A stretch of 64,000 nt of DNA from assembly GCA_921293015.1 (NCBI GenBank), contig OV121083.1:33224908-33288907 (forward strand). Direction: 5' to 3'. Positions 47,701 through 57,662 of the stretch are shown piece by piece (the stretch's first letter is position 1; every line of letters starts with the position of its first letter). This DNA comes from Phorcus lineatus. Lineage: Eukaryota > Mollusca > Gastropoda > Trochida > Trochidae. The notes beneath the pieces were generated by a model that did no database searches, had not been told where the DNA came from, and was given only the letters and a program-made list of their open reading frames with translations. The position numbers and the translations under genes were made by a program.

Positions 47701-49444
47701 CAGTTTATTGTATGTAGCTCTTGCAGAAATCACGGTATTGATACCAATTTACAATTTATAAATGCCGCTTCCACAACCACAAGCCGAATATCACAAAGCG
47801 TAAGTATTCAAACTCCGACACACAGGGGCAGTTTCAAATTACGTTACGAAATTCAGGTGATTTCATACGAAACATCGAACTGTTTTATGACTTATGATTT
47901 TCACATCATTATCTTTTCACCGATAAGGATTTTCCTTGAACCATGGGAATTACACCTACTCATGTTTGATGATTTGTTTGTACGTTAAACGATGCTCATG
48001 ATATCACTGTTGATCATTGGAGGTTGCAAGATGACAGTTAAAAAGATTAAACAATTATTCACAAACCTCCAAAGAAAACATGATTTGTAAGTATTTCATT
48101 TCAATGACTTATATAATAAGTGTTAGTTATGATTTGCATATTTGTCTGTATATCCATCTTATTTGGTATTTATAACACGAATTGCTTCTACATGTATGAA
48201 TGGTGGCGAGAGGGTGACGCCGAGTGCTGGGTTTGCCATACACACTCTGTTTATTAATAGCTTTGATATATAGTACTAGCTTAATATATATTAAACAGCT
48301 TCAATAAATGGCATATGGTACAACAGTTTTAAAAGGGGTTCATGAAAAATGTCATCTTAAGAGGTCAGATATGGATGCTGTGTATCTCTTGAGGGAAAAG
48401 GTATTCTCGATGTGTGCGATACTGATAGGCGTTCAGCCTCTGCCTAGCATGTTGGCAGTGTCGGGCCGAGGTTAACGATATTTATTAAAGCACATTGCAT
48501 GTCATTGTCGTACATGTATATCAGTTATACTGCTCTTAATGGGATGGAATTTACAACATGTGTATTAAGCAGGTTTTTTAAAAAATCTATCTTTGTCTAA
48601 ACGTCTAATCTACGGACCGAGGATAGTTAATGGAGTAGTAGTCAATAAGCTGGTAACTCAGCTGCTCAAATCAGTGGTTAGAGACAAACCAAAGAGAAAT
48701 GCATTAAATTTGACAAACTTTTTGTGTATGATGTCTTGTGTGTTACTCGTGAATCCAAGTACAGTATATAAACTGCTCATCCCAAAGGACCAATTTATAA
48801 TAATCTAGTTGTGGACACATTCTAACTGATTTGATACACTTTTGTCTATCCTTTATACTTTCTGAGAAGAAATACATGTCGGTGGTTAAATAGTATTGAC
48901 GTCGTTCAGAATAGTGCAGATGTTAACATTTATGTTCATCGGGGAAGTCGGTGGTCAGCTTGTGACACGCTCGAGTGAGTTGTCAATATCCCTCTTTGTG
49001 CCTAACCAACCTTCGCGAAAATTGATCCACTTTCACGCTTCACTTACCTCAATTCAAACTAAACTGTTTACTCGCAACTTGTATGTCAAAGTTCACAGTT
49101 TCCGTATAAAGATCACAATTCACATCTATCAAATAACATTTGATAATAAATGCGTTGTGATAAGTAACTAAAGCTAAACCGTCAATAAATCACACCTGTG
49201 TGTCAAGAATATGGAAATGAGGCCGATCAGAGGCGAGAGTCACCTGTGCTGGTCTACCTGAAGCGTTAAGAAGGCTCCACTCACCCATGTTCCAGATGTT
49301 GGTGAAGCCATTGGGCTCGAAGACACCATTCCTGGGTTTGACTCTGTAAACGACCTCCTGGTCAGTGAGTAGGACCACATGTGTGATGCCATCCTTCTCA
49401 AGATCTCCCCGCAGCATCTTCCCAACACTCGTCTCCGACTGCAT
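32614..49444 (-). CDS. CERKL: Ceramide kinase / ceramide kinase-like lipid kinase, nine coding exons (gene span)
   Basis: Family member of the diacylglycerol/sphingosine/ceramide kinases, which phosphorylate a lipid hydroxyl with ATP at membranes; vertebrate CERKL has no settled substrate. Nine exons join with GT-AG sites and continuous phase into 483 residues (human CERK and CERKL are about 530-540). Visible: PH-like N-terminal region about 1-116; nucleotide loop INPVSGKG (129-136); VGGDG (186-190); IIPAG (227-231) followed by SGD; LMGFGLIGD (279-287) and EEQRWMG; a CxxC at 388-391; NTDGEV (434-439) and FEVRLH (447-452) near the end. The C-terminus RLHREVISLIGD and the LIRAQ plus LPVGIIPAG stretch look more CERKL than CERK; ITTEVVVTE looks more CERK. 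About 70 residues of the C-terminal lobe are absent between exons 7 and 8. Start chosen at the first ATG of exon 1; an upstream exon at 50.3 kb could extend it. Assignment is from remembered family sequences, not a search. Confidence 0.88.
33252..33418 (-). CDS. CERKL: CERKL exon 8
   Basis: 167 nt, residues 395-449 plus two bases. The acceptor is GTTTCAG|TGGGACTA and the donor GTCAG|GTAATA. It encodes WDYEFVNQYQVKGFRVR and, later, NTDGEVITIDKPQFEV. CERK has FDFTFVEVYRVKKFQF and NCDGEV at these places. The first 17 bases and the acceptor are the first unit of a 35-bp tandem array, so this acceptor exists in five near-identical copies; only the copy nearest the exon keeps the frame open. Confidence 0.88.
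33402..33585 (-). repeat. 35-bp tandem array duplicating the exon 8 splice acceptor
   Basis: Five full copies start at 33402, 33437, 33472, 33507 and 33542, with a partial sixth at 33577. Each unit carries, on the minus strand, a TTTCAG acceptor followed by the first bases of exon 8 (TGGGACTACGAATTTGT). 35 is not a multiple of three, and use of any upstream copy reads W-D-Y-E-F-V and then TAA. Copies differ at only one or two bases, so the expansion is recent. Confidence 0.95.
33824..34239 (-). CDS. CERKL: CERKL exon 7 (start of the C-terminal lobe)
   Basis: 416 nt, residues 256-394. The acceptor is CTCACCAG|GTCATCAG and the donor GAATCCAAG|GTGAAT. It begins HQQKTNVAGIYKGGQLCV and aligns with CERK from GDSLAMDVSS with no gap through LMGFGLIGDIMKSLEEQRW and GAARF. 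The second half (394 = Lys) is a variable loop ending CVSCESK, which resembles the cysteine pair in CERK. Reading on through the donor meets a stop after 14 codons, which supports a real splice. Asn262 stands where I recall Asp in both vertebrate paralogues. Confidence 0.88.
34991..35065 (-). CDS. CERKL: CERKL exon 6
   Basis: 75 nt, residues 231-255 plus one base. The acceptor is TTCACCAG|GTTCCGGT and the donor GTACTCG|GTAAGC. It encodes SGDFIAQYLHGTRDPVTAA then IHIVLG. CERK has AGSTD and CERKL AGSTN at the start, while many lipid kinases have AGSGN; SGD here is intermediate. The TAxHIVxG ending matches both vertebrate paralogues. Confidence 0.88.
35680..35825 (-). CDS. CERKL: CERKL exon 5 (GGDG and IIPAG motifs)
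   Basis: 146 nt, residues 182-230 plus one base. The acceptor is CTACCTAG|GGTGGTGA and the donor CCTGCAG|GTAGAG. It carries VVIVGGDGFISE, the signature nucleotide-binding strand and turn of this kinase superfamily, then LLIRAQTRNNIDYHNPDS and ELPVGIIPAG. LIRAQ resembles LLRAQ of vertebrate CERKL. This exon is the best single evidence for the gene family. Confidence 0.93.
36044..36107 (-). CDS. CERKL: CERKL exon 4 (short linker exon)
   Basis: 64 nt, residues 161-181 plus two bases. The acceptor is TTTTCAAG|TGACGGAG and the donor GAAGG|GTATGT. It encodes TERSKHAIELIKTYDMSD, the helix between the ITTEVV strand and the GGDG strand; CERK has TEHANQAKETLYEINIDK here. Phases match on both sides. 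Too short to be found by ORF length alone. Confidence 0.85.
36641..37555. repeat. 46-bp minisatellite of near-palindromes, 20 copies, in CERKL intron 3
   Basis: Twenty units of 45-46 bp. Each unit boundary carries the 18-bp near-palindrome TTACCA-R-CATG-R-TGGTAA, followed by a spacer like GATCATTGTCGGTATAG and TTTTTGTCATT. The array lies within the intron between exon 4 (36107) and exon 3 (39153) on the strand opposite to the gene. A 61-residue plus-strand frame here is only repeat read-through. Confidence 0.95.
39153..39281 (-). CDS. CERKL: CERKL exon 3 (nucleotide-binding loop)
   Basis: 129 nt, residues 118-160. The acceptor is GTTTCAG|AACGCTAC and the donor GTTGTGG|GTAATA. It carries RKYLVLINPVSGKGEAR, the first strand and glycine-rich loop of the diacylglycerol-kinase-type catalytic domain, then EPVLAMGGITTEVV, which lines up with the APLFTLASITTDII segment of CERK. 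The SGKG loop is intact. Confidence 0.9.
41700..41790. repeat. 36-bp tandem duplication in CERKL intron 2
   Basis: About 2.5 copies of a unit beginning AGAGAACGATTTTTAACAAG. The first copy is slightly diverged (AGAGAATGACTTTCAACAAG) and the last is cut after about half a unit. Confidence 0.9.
43182..43245. repeat. Short dispersed repeat, copy 2, just beyond CERKL exon 2
   Basis: Reads AGTACATGATATTTGCAC, then GTGAACAAACTTTCGGTAT and AGCTGTA; the partner is at 3592-3655. Also partly similar to ACTTACATGATATTTGCACT at 3715. Confidence 0.55.
43426..43617 (-). CDS. CERKL: CERKL exon 2 (PH-like region)
   Basis: 192 nt, residues 54-117. The acceptor reads ATTTTCAG|GTGTTATT and the donor GTCAACG|GTAAAT. 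The segment starting VIPLRRLISISKKVK matches the position of VPVSEIIAVEE in CERK and FIELKDIFSVK in CERKL, with the last helix FREKLRTIVN just before the catalytic domain, as in the family. An in-frame ATG just upstream of the acceptor (43636) is probably intronic. Confidence 0.85.
47195..47244. repeat. 20-bp tandem repeat in CERKL intron 1
   Basis: About 2.5 copies of GATGGATGGATGTCATATAT. Confidence 0.9.
47669..47799 (+). CDS. Candidate internal exon on the opposite strand inside CERKL intron 1
   Basis: A very good acceptor (CTCTCTTCACCAATCATTTTCAG, counting 20 bases upstream) and a consensus donor CAAAGC|GTAAGTAT bound 131 nt that stay open: PTTEDKCVFSQFIVCSSCRN, then HGIDTNLQFINAASTTTSR and ISQS. 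It has three cysteines and a Ser/Thr-rich end, compatible with an extracellular segment. No neighbouring plus-strand exon is recognised. It may be a chance exon. Confidence 0.3.
49285..49444 (-). CDS. CERKL: CERKL exon 1 (start codon, PH-like region)
   Basis: Encodes residues 1-53 plus one base. The ATG is at 49442-49444 and the protein begins MQSETSVGKMLRGDLEKDG; the LRG-x-E pattern parallels LLRGIFE of vertebrate CERKL. The donor reads AACATGG|GTGAGT, a strong match, and leaves phase 1, which fits exon 2 exactly. The frame is open upstream to 49498 as well, and a CAG just after the ATG could instead be an acceptor (exon starting at 49438) joined in phase 0 to the candidate exon at 50282-50422. 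So the gene's true 5' end is uncertain. Confidence 0.75.
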
Positions 49445-50281
49445 TTGAGCCCCGTCAATACATGAGCTGTTCTTACTATTTAATCGGGTGTAAAACATCG
49501 CTCATTCACCCATTAGTTATAAACTTGGCTTCTCCATGCGTGACCCTAGCCAATATGCCTCAAGTATCTGCATTTAACCGACAAACTAGTTGTATACCTT
49601 AGAAAGGGAAGGGACCGTTGGTTCAAGTTGACTTCTCCTGGATAAAGGATCAGTGTAGCTGTCTTAGTTAAGGTTCAGTCTCTTTTAAGACATAATTATC
49701 CGAGACTATCCAGTACAATAGGTGCTCAAGTTCTCTATAGGGCAATGCAAAGATGTGTATTGACGAACAGAGAGTAAGAGAGCAATGTTAGTCGTGGCTT
49801 GCTTTAACTGTATAGAATTTATCGAAAAGATATTTGGACTATTATAAGCCATCAACACGAAATCATTCATTCGTGAACGATTAACATGCAAATTTTGACA
49901 TTCTTTACAACGTGTCTTCTTCTTCTGCTATACTGTCTGGGTGTCGTCTGCTTTCATATAGTCTCTCGATGGTGTTATCTGTACTGAATGCTGTCTGCAT
50001 TCACTTTCATGTCGTCTGCTTTCATATCGTTTGTCGTTAGTGTTGCATGCTTTTAAACGATCTTTCATATGTGTCGTCTGCTTTTAATTGGTCTTTCGTA
50101 AGTGTCGTCTGCTTTCTAAGGTTATGTTTCGTATATGTCGTTAACTTCCATATAGTTTTTAAGCATGTTGGCATCAGATGCTGTACTTTCTTCATTCATG
50201 GGCATCTTCTGGTGTGATGTCTGATACAAGATCGATCCTCTGAGAGGAGAATTTGCCCAAAGGTTGAAACTCGAATCCTAC

Positions 50282-50422
50282 CTGTCCCATCGCCTTAACT
50301 ACCTCCCACAAGATTCCTGAGCTTCGAATGTCACTCAGACCTTCTAGCGGGAATGTAACAACTTCGTCCTGAACAATGGAAGGGGTGGGACCGTTGAAGA
50401 AGCTCACATTTGGCGACGGGAT
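50282..50422 (-). CDS. Candidate exon upstream of CERKL exon 1
   Basis: The acceptor ATAATTGCAG|ATCCCG and donor GGGACAG|GTAGGA bound exactly 141 nt (47 codons) open in one frame only. The peptide is IPSPNVSFFNGPTPSIVQDE, then VVTFPLEGLSDIRSSGIL and WEVVKAMGQ. Codon use looks coding. It is 840 bp upstream of CERKL exon 1 on the same strand and could join in phase 0 to a CAG|TCG acceptor at 49438, giving ...AMGQ-SETSVGK. If so CERKL would have a longer N-terminus. Otherwise it belongs to an unrecognised gene. Confidence 0.45.
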
Positions 50423-52270
50423 CTGCAATTATGGGGTGTCCGCTATGAGTTTCGACTTTGCTCCTCATCTCAATGATGTTGTATTACTTCTTTTGTTGCT
50501 GGCATGTGCACCTGCAATGTGTTTGAATTAAGCCGAAGCTATTTCACGGCTACACGACCGGGAACTGTTGGCGAACTGATCCGCACTTCTCACCCACTTG
50601 AATGTTTGTTCTAAGGTCAATGTATGATAAAGGTATCAAATAGCTCCTTAACAACCGTACATCCTTCTTCATTTCTTATATATACTCGTAAAGTGTGGCT
50701 CTTAAATGATCTGTTAAACTAATACAATTCATACACAACCAGATCTCTAGAAATAATTCATAGGCAATTCTTGTAAATTACAATCCCTTCAAGATTATAC
50801 ATGTCCAAAATACGAATTACAATTTTGAGTAATATCGCAGCTTTTACTATATTGCCGAAAGTAAAAAAAATAATATCATCACATTCCAATTATAGATCAG
50901 GTATCCTGTGTGTGTTTGAAAGTAAGATAGATATCGATATGGGTTGAAAGTTCCCGCATATATACATCGAGTACAGAATCAATACGAAGAGCTCTATATC
51001 ATGAATACCTCGCGTCTTACAGATCGAAGCTAGTACTACTGACTGTCTATGCTCTGAACTTGTACTGTACCGCATGAACCGTAGAGTTCATTGTTCAAAC
51101 TGATTCCATTATCTGCCTGTATATTGACAAACACAATCTTTCAGATCCCATTGTGAAGTAATAGTCGGGATATGCAAGTAGTGCGGGCAATAATCTTAGT
51201 CTTTAAATCCAAGGCCAGTTAAGCTGGGCGTCAAGATACCTGAACTGGGTCTCAAGGTACGAATACCTTTTATCGCACTCTCCTTTACCTGGGCAAAAAG
51301 CGGAGCTGTCAAAACTCCAGCAATAAAACAGTAATTTGTTGAATAATATTCTTGGTCATTTTTGTGCGGCAAATTTATTTTCTCGCATATCATCTGCCAT
51401 TGTTGTTGGCTACAAATGGGTCTTTACCCTAAACTTGCTGGATCAGATGGATTATATAAATAGCCTTTACCTCATATAAATCTGTCACCTCGACCAGCGA
51501 TTCGAGAGTTATATTAAAGGGTTTAACGTTGTCATAAAGCCTTATGTTTAGTAGTTCTGAATGGCCTTTCCGTATCCAATCCACACATGCTCAGTCGCTA
51601 TCATGGGTGTAAAGCTAGGAGTAGTTACTTATGACATTCGCATAGATTTTGTGGAGATTTTCTCCTTTATTACCAATCATTTTTGCAATATTTATCCCAT
51701 TTGATGACAATCTTTTCTCCAATATTGAAACTAAGTCATTAGATCACTGCGATTGTTGACAAGATCGTGGTCTCTGGAGCAGGTCTTGTTTATAGAGGTG
51801 TGGAATCGCCTCCTCCGAAAAACATTACCAAAGCACACAGAATTTTCCAACTTTTTTATATGTAAATATGTGTTTCATTGCAATCAGGAGGCAAATATTG
51901 CTTGAAAAATGATCATTGTAAATACTGAAAATTTGATATGTGTTGAAATGCACATGTATAAGGGCATATGGCATACAAACATTCATAAACACACTTGACC
52001 TGACTTGACTAATAGGTCCGAGTTAGCCAAATTTAACTCTCTCGTTATGCTGTTGAACAAAGAAATATGTTTTAATTCCCCGTTCCCCGGCTGAACCATT
52101 ACTTTATACTATTCGTTTTACATTGAATAAACTCTGACTTTTAACTGACTGAATCGTTACTTTACAACGTTGTTTTTAGATTAAATTATTTTTTTAAAAG
52201 GTCGAAATCTCATTTTGAATTATTTGAACCTATACTTGTAAATGATTTAACATTTATTTTGAACTAATGG

Positions 52271-52435
52271 AACATTTTCAAAATTCCCCAACTATTTCAT
52301 TTACAAATAATCAAATTCAGAGAAACGTTGTCATAACAGGATGGTGCGTCATTGATACCCCCCAAAGATTCTTGTTGTTTTTGTAAATGTCATTCCATAA
52401 GCACGATACTGCAATGGTGAAGTTTACAATTCTAT
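52271..52435 (+). repeat. 165-bp inverted repeat, left arm
   Basis: Starts AACATTTTCAAAATTCCCCA and ends TTTACAATTCTAT. Its reverse complement is present at 55312-55476 with a few mismatches. The similarity stops sharply at both ends of both arms. Confidence 0.92.
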
Positions 52436-53460
52436 GAAACTGCTCTCCTGCAAGCTTGATGACTTCCGGATTACGTGAGTTTGAAATGTACAACTGCGAT
52501 TAACAACCGGATCTATGACCAAGAACATTAGAAACGGCGATAAGAGTTTCCTTAATGACACTATATAAGTCCGTTATTATAAACACAAGGGCACATCCGC
52601 ATTCATCCGGAGGTCGAGATGATTACAATGAAATGTAACAGTTGTCGCATATACATATTACATATTATTGTAATGACACTTTTCAAATAAATCGAATCTT
52701 AATTTTCCTATATATATTTATAGATCTAAATTTGTAGTTATTTTCCATGAAATAAAAAATAATGAATCATTGAGATCATATAGATGAAAATAATATATCA
52801 GAGAATAACTATTAAGCATCCCATAGCAAGCGAAAATAATTTTACAACAATATTTCATGCAAACTGTTCAGATATTTCAACGTCGGTCATAAAATGCTAT
52901 AGAGGTGTTTTTATTAGGAGCAAGTTGATTTGAGTTTTTATCAATTATGTGACACAAGGTTTTGAAATATTTTTTTTAATTGTCTCTATAGGGGTCTTGA
53001 AACTATGCACACTGAACAAAGCATAATATGAAAAAAATGGAGGAAATCCAAAGGTTTCTGCATACGATTCAAAAAGGTTGTAAAAACATTTTTCCTTATC
53101 AAAGCAAAACTTTTTACAAATAAGTTATTAAAGGAAAATATTACCACATAAATGAGATATTTTTCACGATTCTGGCAGTTATTATATATGCTGTATGAGT
53201 CGATATGAATTTTGCTACGTCCTCAGAAATAAAAGTAATGCACAACCGTTTGAAGCATGTTTTCATAAAGCGTTGGTCACAATATGTTTTGTGTAGCACA
53301 GTTAAGTACTACAGCACATGTCAGCATGAATTCTTCACAAGACGTCGTAAAATATATTTAATAATAATACAGGTATAGACGAGGATTAATGTAGATAACT
53401 AAAGGTATCAGCTTAGATATTTACGCTTTTGCATAAGTAAGACGTTAGGTTGAATTTCAA

Positions 53461-53517
53461 TTATGCAGGTATATTGTGAGATTATATGTCATTTATGCAG
53501 GTATATTGTGAGATTAT
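53461..53517. repeat. 32-bp tandem duplication
   Basis: The segment TTATGCAGGTATATTGTGAG with its next few bases occurs twice, starting at 53461 and 53493. Confidence 0.9.
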
Positions 53518-53939
53518 GAGGGCATTGTGCGCTTGAGACAGATAAATAAGGTTACATTGCAACATTAGAGATGTAGACGTGAGGGTACCACAGGTCAATA
53601 CAGTTGTTAGGAAATACGATCACCTTGCTTTAAAAGGTATCATTGTAATTTTGGTGATCACTTGCAATAACAGTTCGTACAAGGAACGTGTAAAAGGGGT
53701 CAGTGGTTCATAGCGATGTTTTGTCGACGTTTTCACACTTTATAGTTTCACCACAGAAGTCTGGGTATGAAACTGACGTAAAGAGTAAAGAGGAATACTG
53801 CTTGATGTTACTGACAAACACTGAAGTCTCTCCTATTGCACATCACACAATTTGATATTATCTCTTACAATTCTTTATTTCATTTGAGACATTTTACCTG
53901 TTGGAATCTTTTAACCTCAATGAATAGATGAACAAGACT

Positions 53940-55206
53940 CTAAATATTTACAAGTTAGAATCAAATGATGACTTAGTATTTGCAAATGAGTTAAACTCAT
54001 TTTACTCTAGATTTGATAGTTGTATTTTTTCAGAAAAAAAGAAACAATGTACTTGAATCACTCCCACCATGTGAGGTGTTAGATATTTCTAAATATGATG
54101 TGATAACGTCTTTTGTTAGATAAATTCACATGAAGCCTGTGGACCTGATAATTTGCTAGGTGTAGTTCTAAAAGAGTGCATAGTGCAACTGGCTGGTATT
54201 TTCCAAAAGATTTTTCAATTATTTTACATTTCCATCATGTTCCCACTCTTTGGAAATCATAAAAAAGTATTCCATTGCCAAAAAAGAAAAACCCCTCTGT
54301 CAATAATGATTACAGACCAGTAGCTCTCACCTCTGTTGCTATGAAATGTCTAGAAGGAATTGTGAAGAATTTCGTGTTAAAGAATGTGATTGACGTTTTA
54401 GACCCCTATCAATTTGCATATAGAGCACGGCGTGGAGTAGATGATGCAACAGTAACTCTGCTTAATAACATCTATAAACACTTGGAAAATTATAGTTCAT
54501 ATGTCCGAATAATGTTTGTTGACTTCTCCTCTGCTTTTAATACGATTCAGCCACATCTGTTACTTGATAAACTTTGTCATATGAATGTAAACTCAAATAT
54601 CATTAGATGGATACATTCTTTCCTTGTTAACAGACAGCAATTTGTACAAGTCAATAATGTTAAATATTCAACTGTATGCACATCTACTGGTGCGCCACAG
54701 GGTTGTGTTGTTTCGCCAATTTTGTTCATTTTGTACACAAAGGATTGTTTCTCAAATGCTGATTCGTGTTTTACCATTAAATTTTCTGACTACAGTTGTA
54801 GGCCTAATGGGAGAGCCAGAACTTGCCTATAGATCCGAGCTATCAAGATTTGTGGATTGGTGTAAATCGAAGTTTTTTTTATGTTTGAACGTTCAAAAAA
54901 CTACAGAAATGATTTATTTTAGGAGAACAAAGTCAACATTACAATCTGTGTATATTGATGGAAATAATATAGAAAGAGTAAATGAATATAAGTACTTAGG
55001 TACTATGATTAATCTTAACTCTCTTGGAATGAGAATACTGAGAAAATATATAAGAAAGGACAACAACGTTTACATTTCTTGTGGAAACTGAAATACTTTT
55101 AAATTGATCAAACCATCCTGATGTTGTTTTACAGAACCTTCATTCAAAGCGTCCTTACATTTAACCTTTGGGACAATAAAGATTATCTGATCTTATCTTA
55201 TCTTAT
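53940..55206 (+). pseudogene. 5'-truncated, frameshifted LINE reverse transcriptase (CR1/Rex1-like)
   Basis: The middle frame (54275-54832) carries canonical reverse transcriptase blocks in order: PKKKNPSVNNDYRPVALTS, then FVDFSSAFNTIQP, then STGAPQGCVVSPILFILYT. Pieces of the upstream part (ANELNSFYSRFD; HEACGPDN) and downstream part (LSRFVDWCKSKFFLCLNVQK; YKYLGTMINLNS) survive in other frames. A frameshift falls at the aspartate-pair catalytic motif, which reads FSDY before the frame ends, so the enzyme would be dead. The 3' end has AATAAA at 55175 and a TTATC/TTATCT tail to 55206, typical of CR1/Rex1-type LINEs. The organism's RT family is assigned by the DFSSAFNTI style of motif. Confidence 0.88.
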
Positions 55207-55311
55207 AATCAAATTTATTATTAGTGTTATCAGATATCATAAAACATTGGTAAGTTTGGTATCTTTTTGCTGGCAGTCGAAATGCAATGAAGTTATATAT
55301 TTTCTTTTTTT

Positions 55312-55476
55312 ATAGAATTGTAAACTTCACCATTACAGTATCGTGCTTATGGAATGACACTTACAAAAACCACAAGAATGTTTGGGGGGTATCAATGATG
55401 CATCACCCTGTTATGACAACGTTTCTCTGAATTTAATTTCTTATAAATGAAATAGTTGGGGAATTTTGAAAATGTT
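55312..55476 (-). repeat. 165-bp inverted repeat, right arm
   Basis: Complement of the arm at 52271-52435, starting ATAGAATTGTAAACTTCACC and ending GAATTTTGAAAATGTT. The two arms enclose about 2.9 kb that includes the broken LINE. Confidence 0.92.
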
Positions 55477-55713
55477 TTATTTTTCTCTTTTATGTTTTTT
55501 CTTGGTTTCTTAACCTATATATGTATGCCCTTTCTTTCTTTTAGTTTCATTGTAGATTGAAAATTATAAACTTTCCGATTACATTAAACTTTTCTTTGGT
55601 GAGGCTGGGGTCCTTTTTTACGTTACAAATAAACTTGCGCCAATGTTGCTTACTCAGTATAACGTCATACATATCAGCACTGCACTTGTCTCGGATGTTC
55701 ACTTCCCTGCAAG

Positions 55714-55823
55714 GAGTCTTTGAAGAACCAGTCTATATGGAAATCATGCAAGACATCCTACAGCTCCGAACATTGTTGTTTAACAAGATGATGTCAGGAG
55801 CTGCTCATACGCATGAGTCGTAA
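55714..55823 (+). CDS. Candidate terminal exon of an unidentified plus-strand gene
   Basis: An acceptor-like TTCACTTCCCTGCAAG precedes an open frame ending in TAA at 55821-55823. The peptide is GVFEEPVYMEIMQDILQLRT then LLFNKMMSGAAHTHES: a short amphipathic helix with heptad leucines and a hydrophilic tail. Codon choice (GTC, ATC, CTC, ATG-rich, CAG) looks coding and contrasts with the AT-rich surroundings. A possible AATAAA is near 56016. I do not recognise the protein and found no upstream exon in the window that clearly joins it in phase; the LINE/inverted-repeat block lies just upstream. Confidence 0.45.
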
Positions 55824-57448
55824 AACCTACACCTGTTCGTAACGGCCTCATAACAGCGCAGACCAAAGGGGAACATGACAATTATTGATAAATTAAACTA
55901 TATGATAACAATATATCGTGTGTGGTACATCAAGTCTTTCATTGTGTTTTACGTTGTGGTCACGTTTGGCATTAAGAACTTAGTTAAGATCGTTTGTATT
56001 ATTTTATTAACACAGCGAAATAAAATAACTTTGACATTAATAATATGCACTATTGGTATGTTAAAGTTATGGTATGAGTGAAGTTGGATATGTATGATAT
56101 AAAATGAAAATAATGAAAAGAATCACTTAAGTTAGACTACATCAAAGTTTTAAGAGATGAGTGCAAATGAGGGCATTCCTTTCAGTGGATTGATTCAACA
56201 TGTACATTTTGAACATATGTTTTACAAATGAATATATAATAAAAGAAACACTTAAATATTTTTCAACACTTTTTTCATTCAATCCCGGAATTATAATATA
56301 TGATGATAGTAATAAAACATACAGAGGCCACTTCTTGTGTAAAGTATTAAATTGCAGGATAAAGATACTCTCGTTTGTCGTGTGAATTAAAACCTGTGAT
56401 TCAATGATTGATTGTATATATCTTGGACGTTATTGATGTGCTCTCAAAAGCCGTATTTAATAAATTTCTTTGATGTTGTGAATTTTATCTAGAAATAGAA
56501 ATATTGTATCTGCCACCTAGTTAAGACGCAATGAATGTATTTTGATCAGATCAGCATGATCAGATATTGAAGTTGCTGACTATGTAGATATTGTGAATCT
56601 TTCTAGGAAGGATCAACTTCTGCATATGCCGACGTGCTAGTTGGAATGAAACCGCTGTCACCATGTCCAATTACAAGTAGAGAAGTGGACAGTTTGCCCT
56701 CTGGACTGCGTAAAGTGCAGCGACAAATTCAAGTGGAGTAGATGTAGACGCGCAAGTAGAATGCAAGTAGAATGCGAATAGATGTGCAACATGAATGACC
56801 TGGTTACAACTTCATGTAACATCTAATGTGTGGATTATATTTTTAAGAGTTAAACAGATTAAAATCTTTTTAAAAATTTTTCAAGATTGCGAAAGTCCTT
56901 TTAGATTCATTCTATCATATTACTTCATTGCATGTGGCGGCTCATTGTTTTGTGCATCAATGGTAAATGTACTTGAATGACCATTGTCCCACTGATTTCG
57001 CTTTATCCATGTTCCATGATAATTTACTATCATAATGATAACAATTCGTCCGCAATACATTGTACAATGGAAATGCATTGTGTTCATTTTGTATTCGGCA
57101 GCCACAGTGAAGCGCCAGTTAAAGCGTTGATCTGTTCTCATAATGCTGAGTATCAAGCAAGGAAGCAACAGCTCCCATCTTTTAACGTCCTATTGTATGA
57201 CGTGACCAGAACTCCGATACTGAGCGTACACTCAACAAATTAAGCTACATCCCCGTTCACTGCAGTGTGGCACTCTTATAGATAAATATATCAGAAATAT
57301 AAAGTTCTGAAAACGAACAACCAATTCATCGAAAGAATTTTCTTGCTTAGTCGTAATTTCCGGGTTCTACATTAGTGTAGGATAATGGATTAATTAAGTT
57401 TAATTAACGAACATTTGATATATTCCATAGTGCTCGGTGAGTTTGTTA

Positions 57449-57662
57449 CAGTCAACTCGCGATAGTCCGGCCACCGATAATCCGAATCTCGCAGTGTCCC
57501 TACGGTAGCTAGCTGTAACCAAACTAATCTCTATATAAACTCATTAAATGTTGATTCATTAATCCGTTGATTCAGTTTCCGAATCCGAACGCTAATTAGC
57601 TGTAACGGATTAGTTAATTACAGCTATTTCTGCTTCATTAATCCGACGGTTCACCATGACTG
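57449..57662. mobile_element. pogo/Tigger-like MITE with TA target site
   Basis: TA at 57447-57448 and 57663-57664 bounds a 214-bp element that starts CAGTCAACTCGCGATAGTCC and ends CCATGACTG. The CAGTCA/TGACTG termini and internal GATAATCCGAATC and ATTAATCCG sites resemble the AATCCG-type sites common in pogo/Tigger families (Tc1/mariner superfamily). No transposase frame. Confidence 0.65.

Noticed and set aside
51196-51393. 65-codon minus frame (FIAGVLTAPLFAQ; GILTPSLTGLGFKD)
   Set aside because: Some coding-like character, but no convincing acceptor and no family match.
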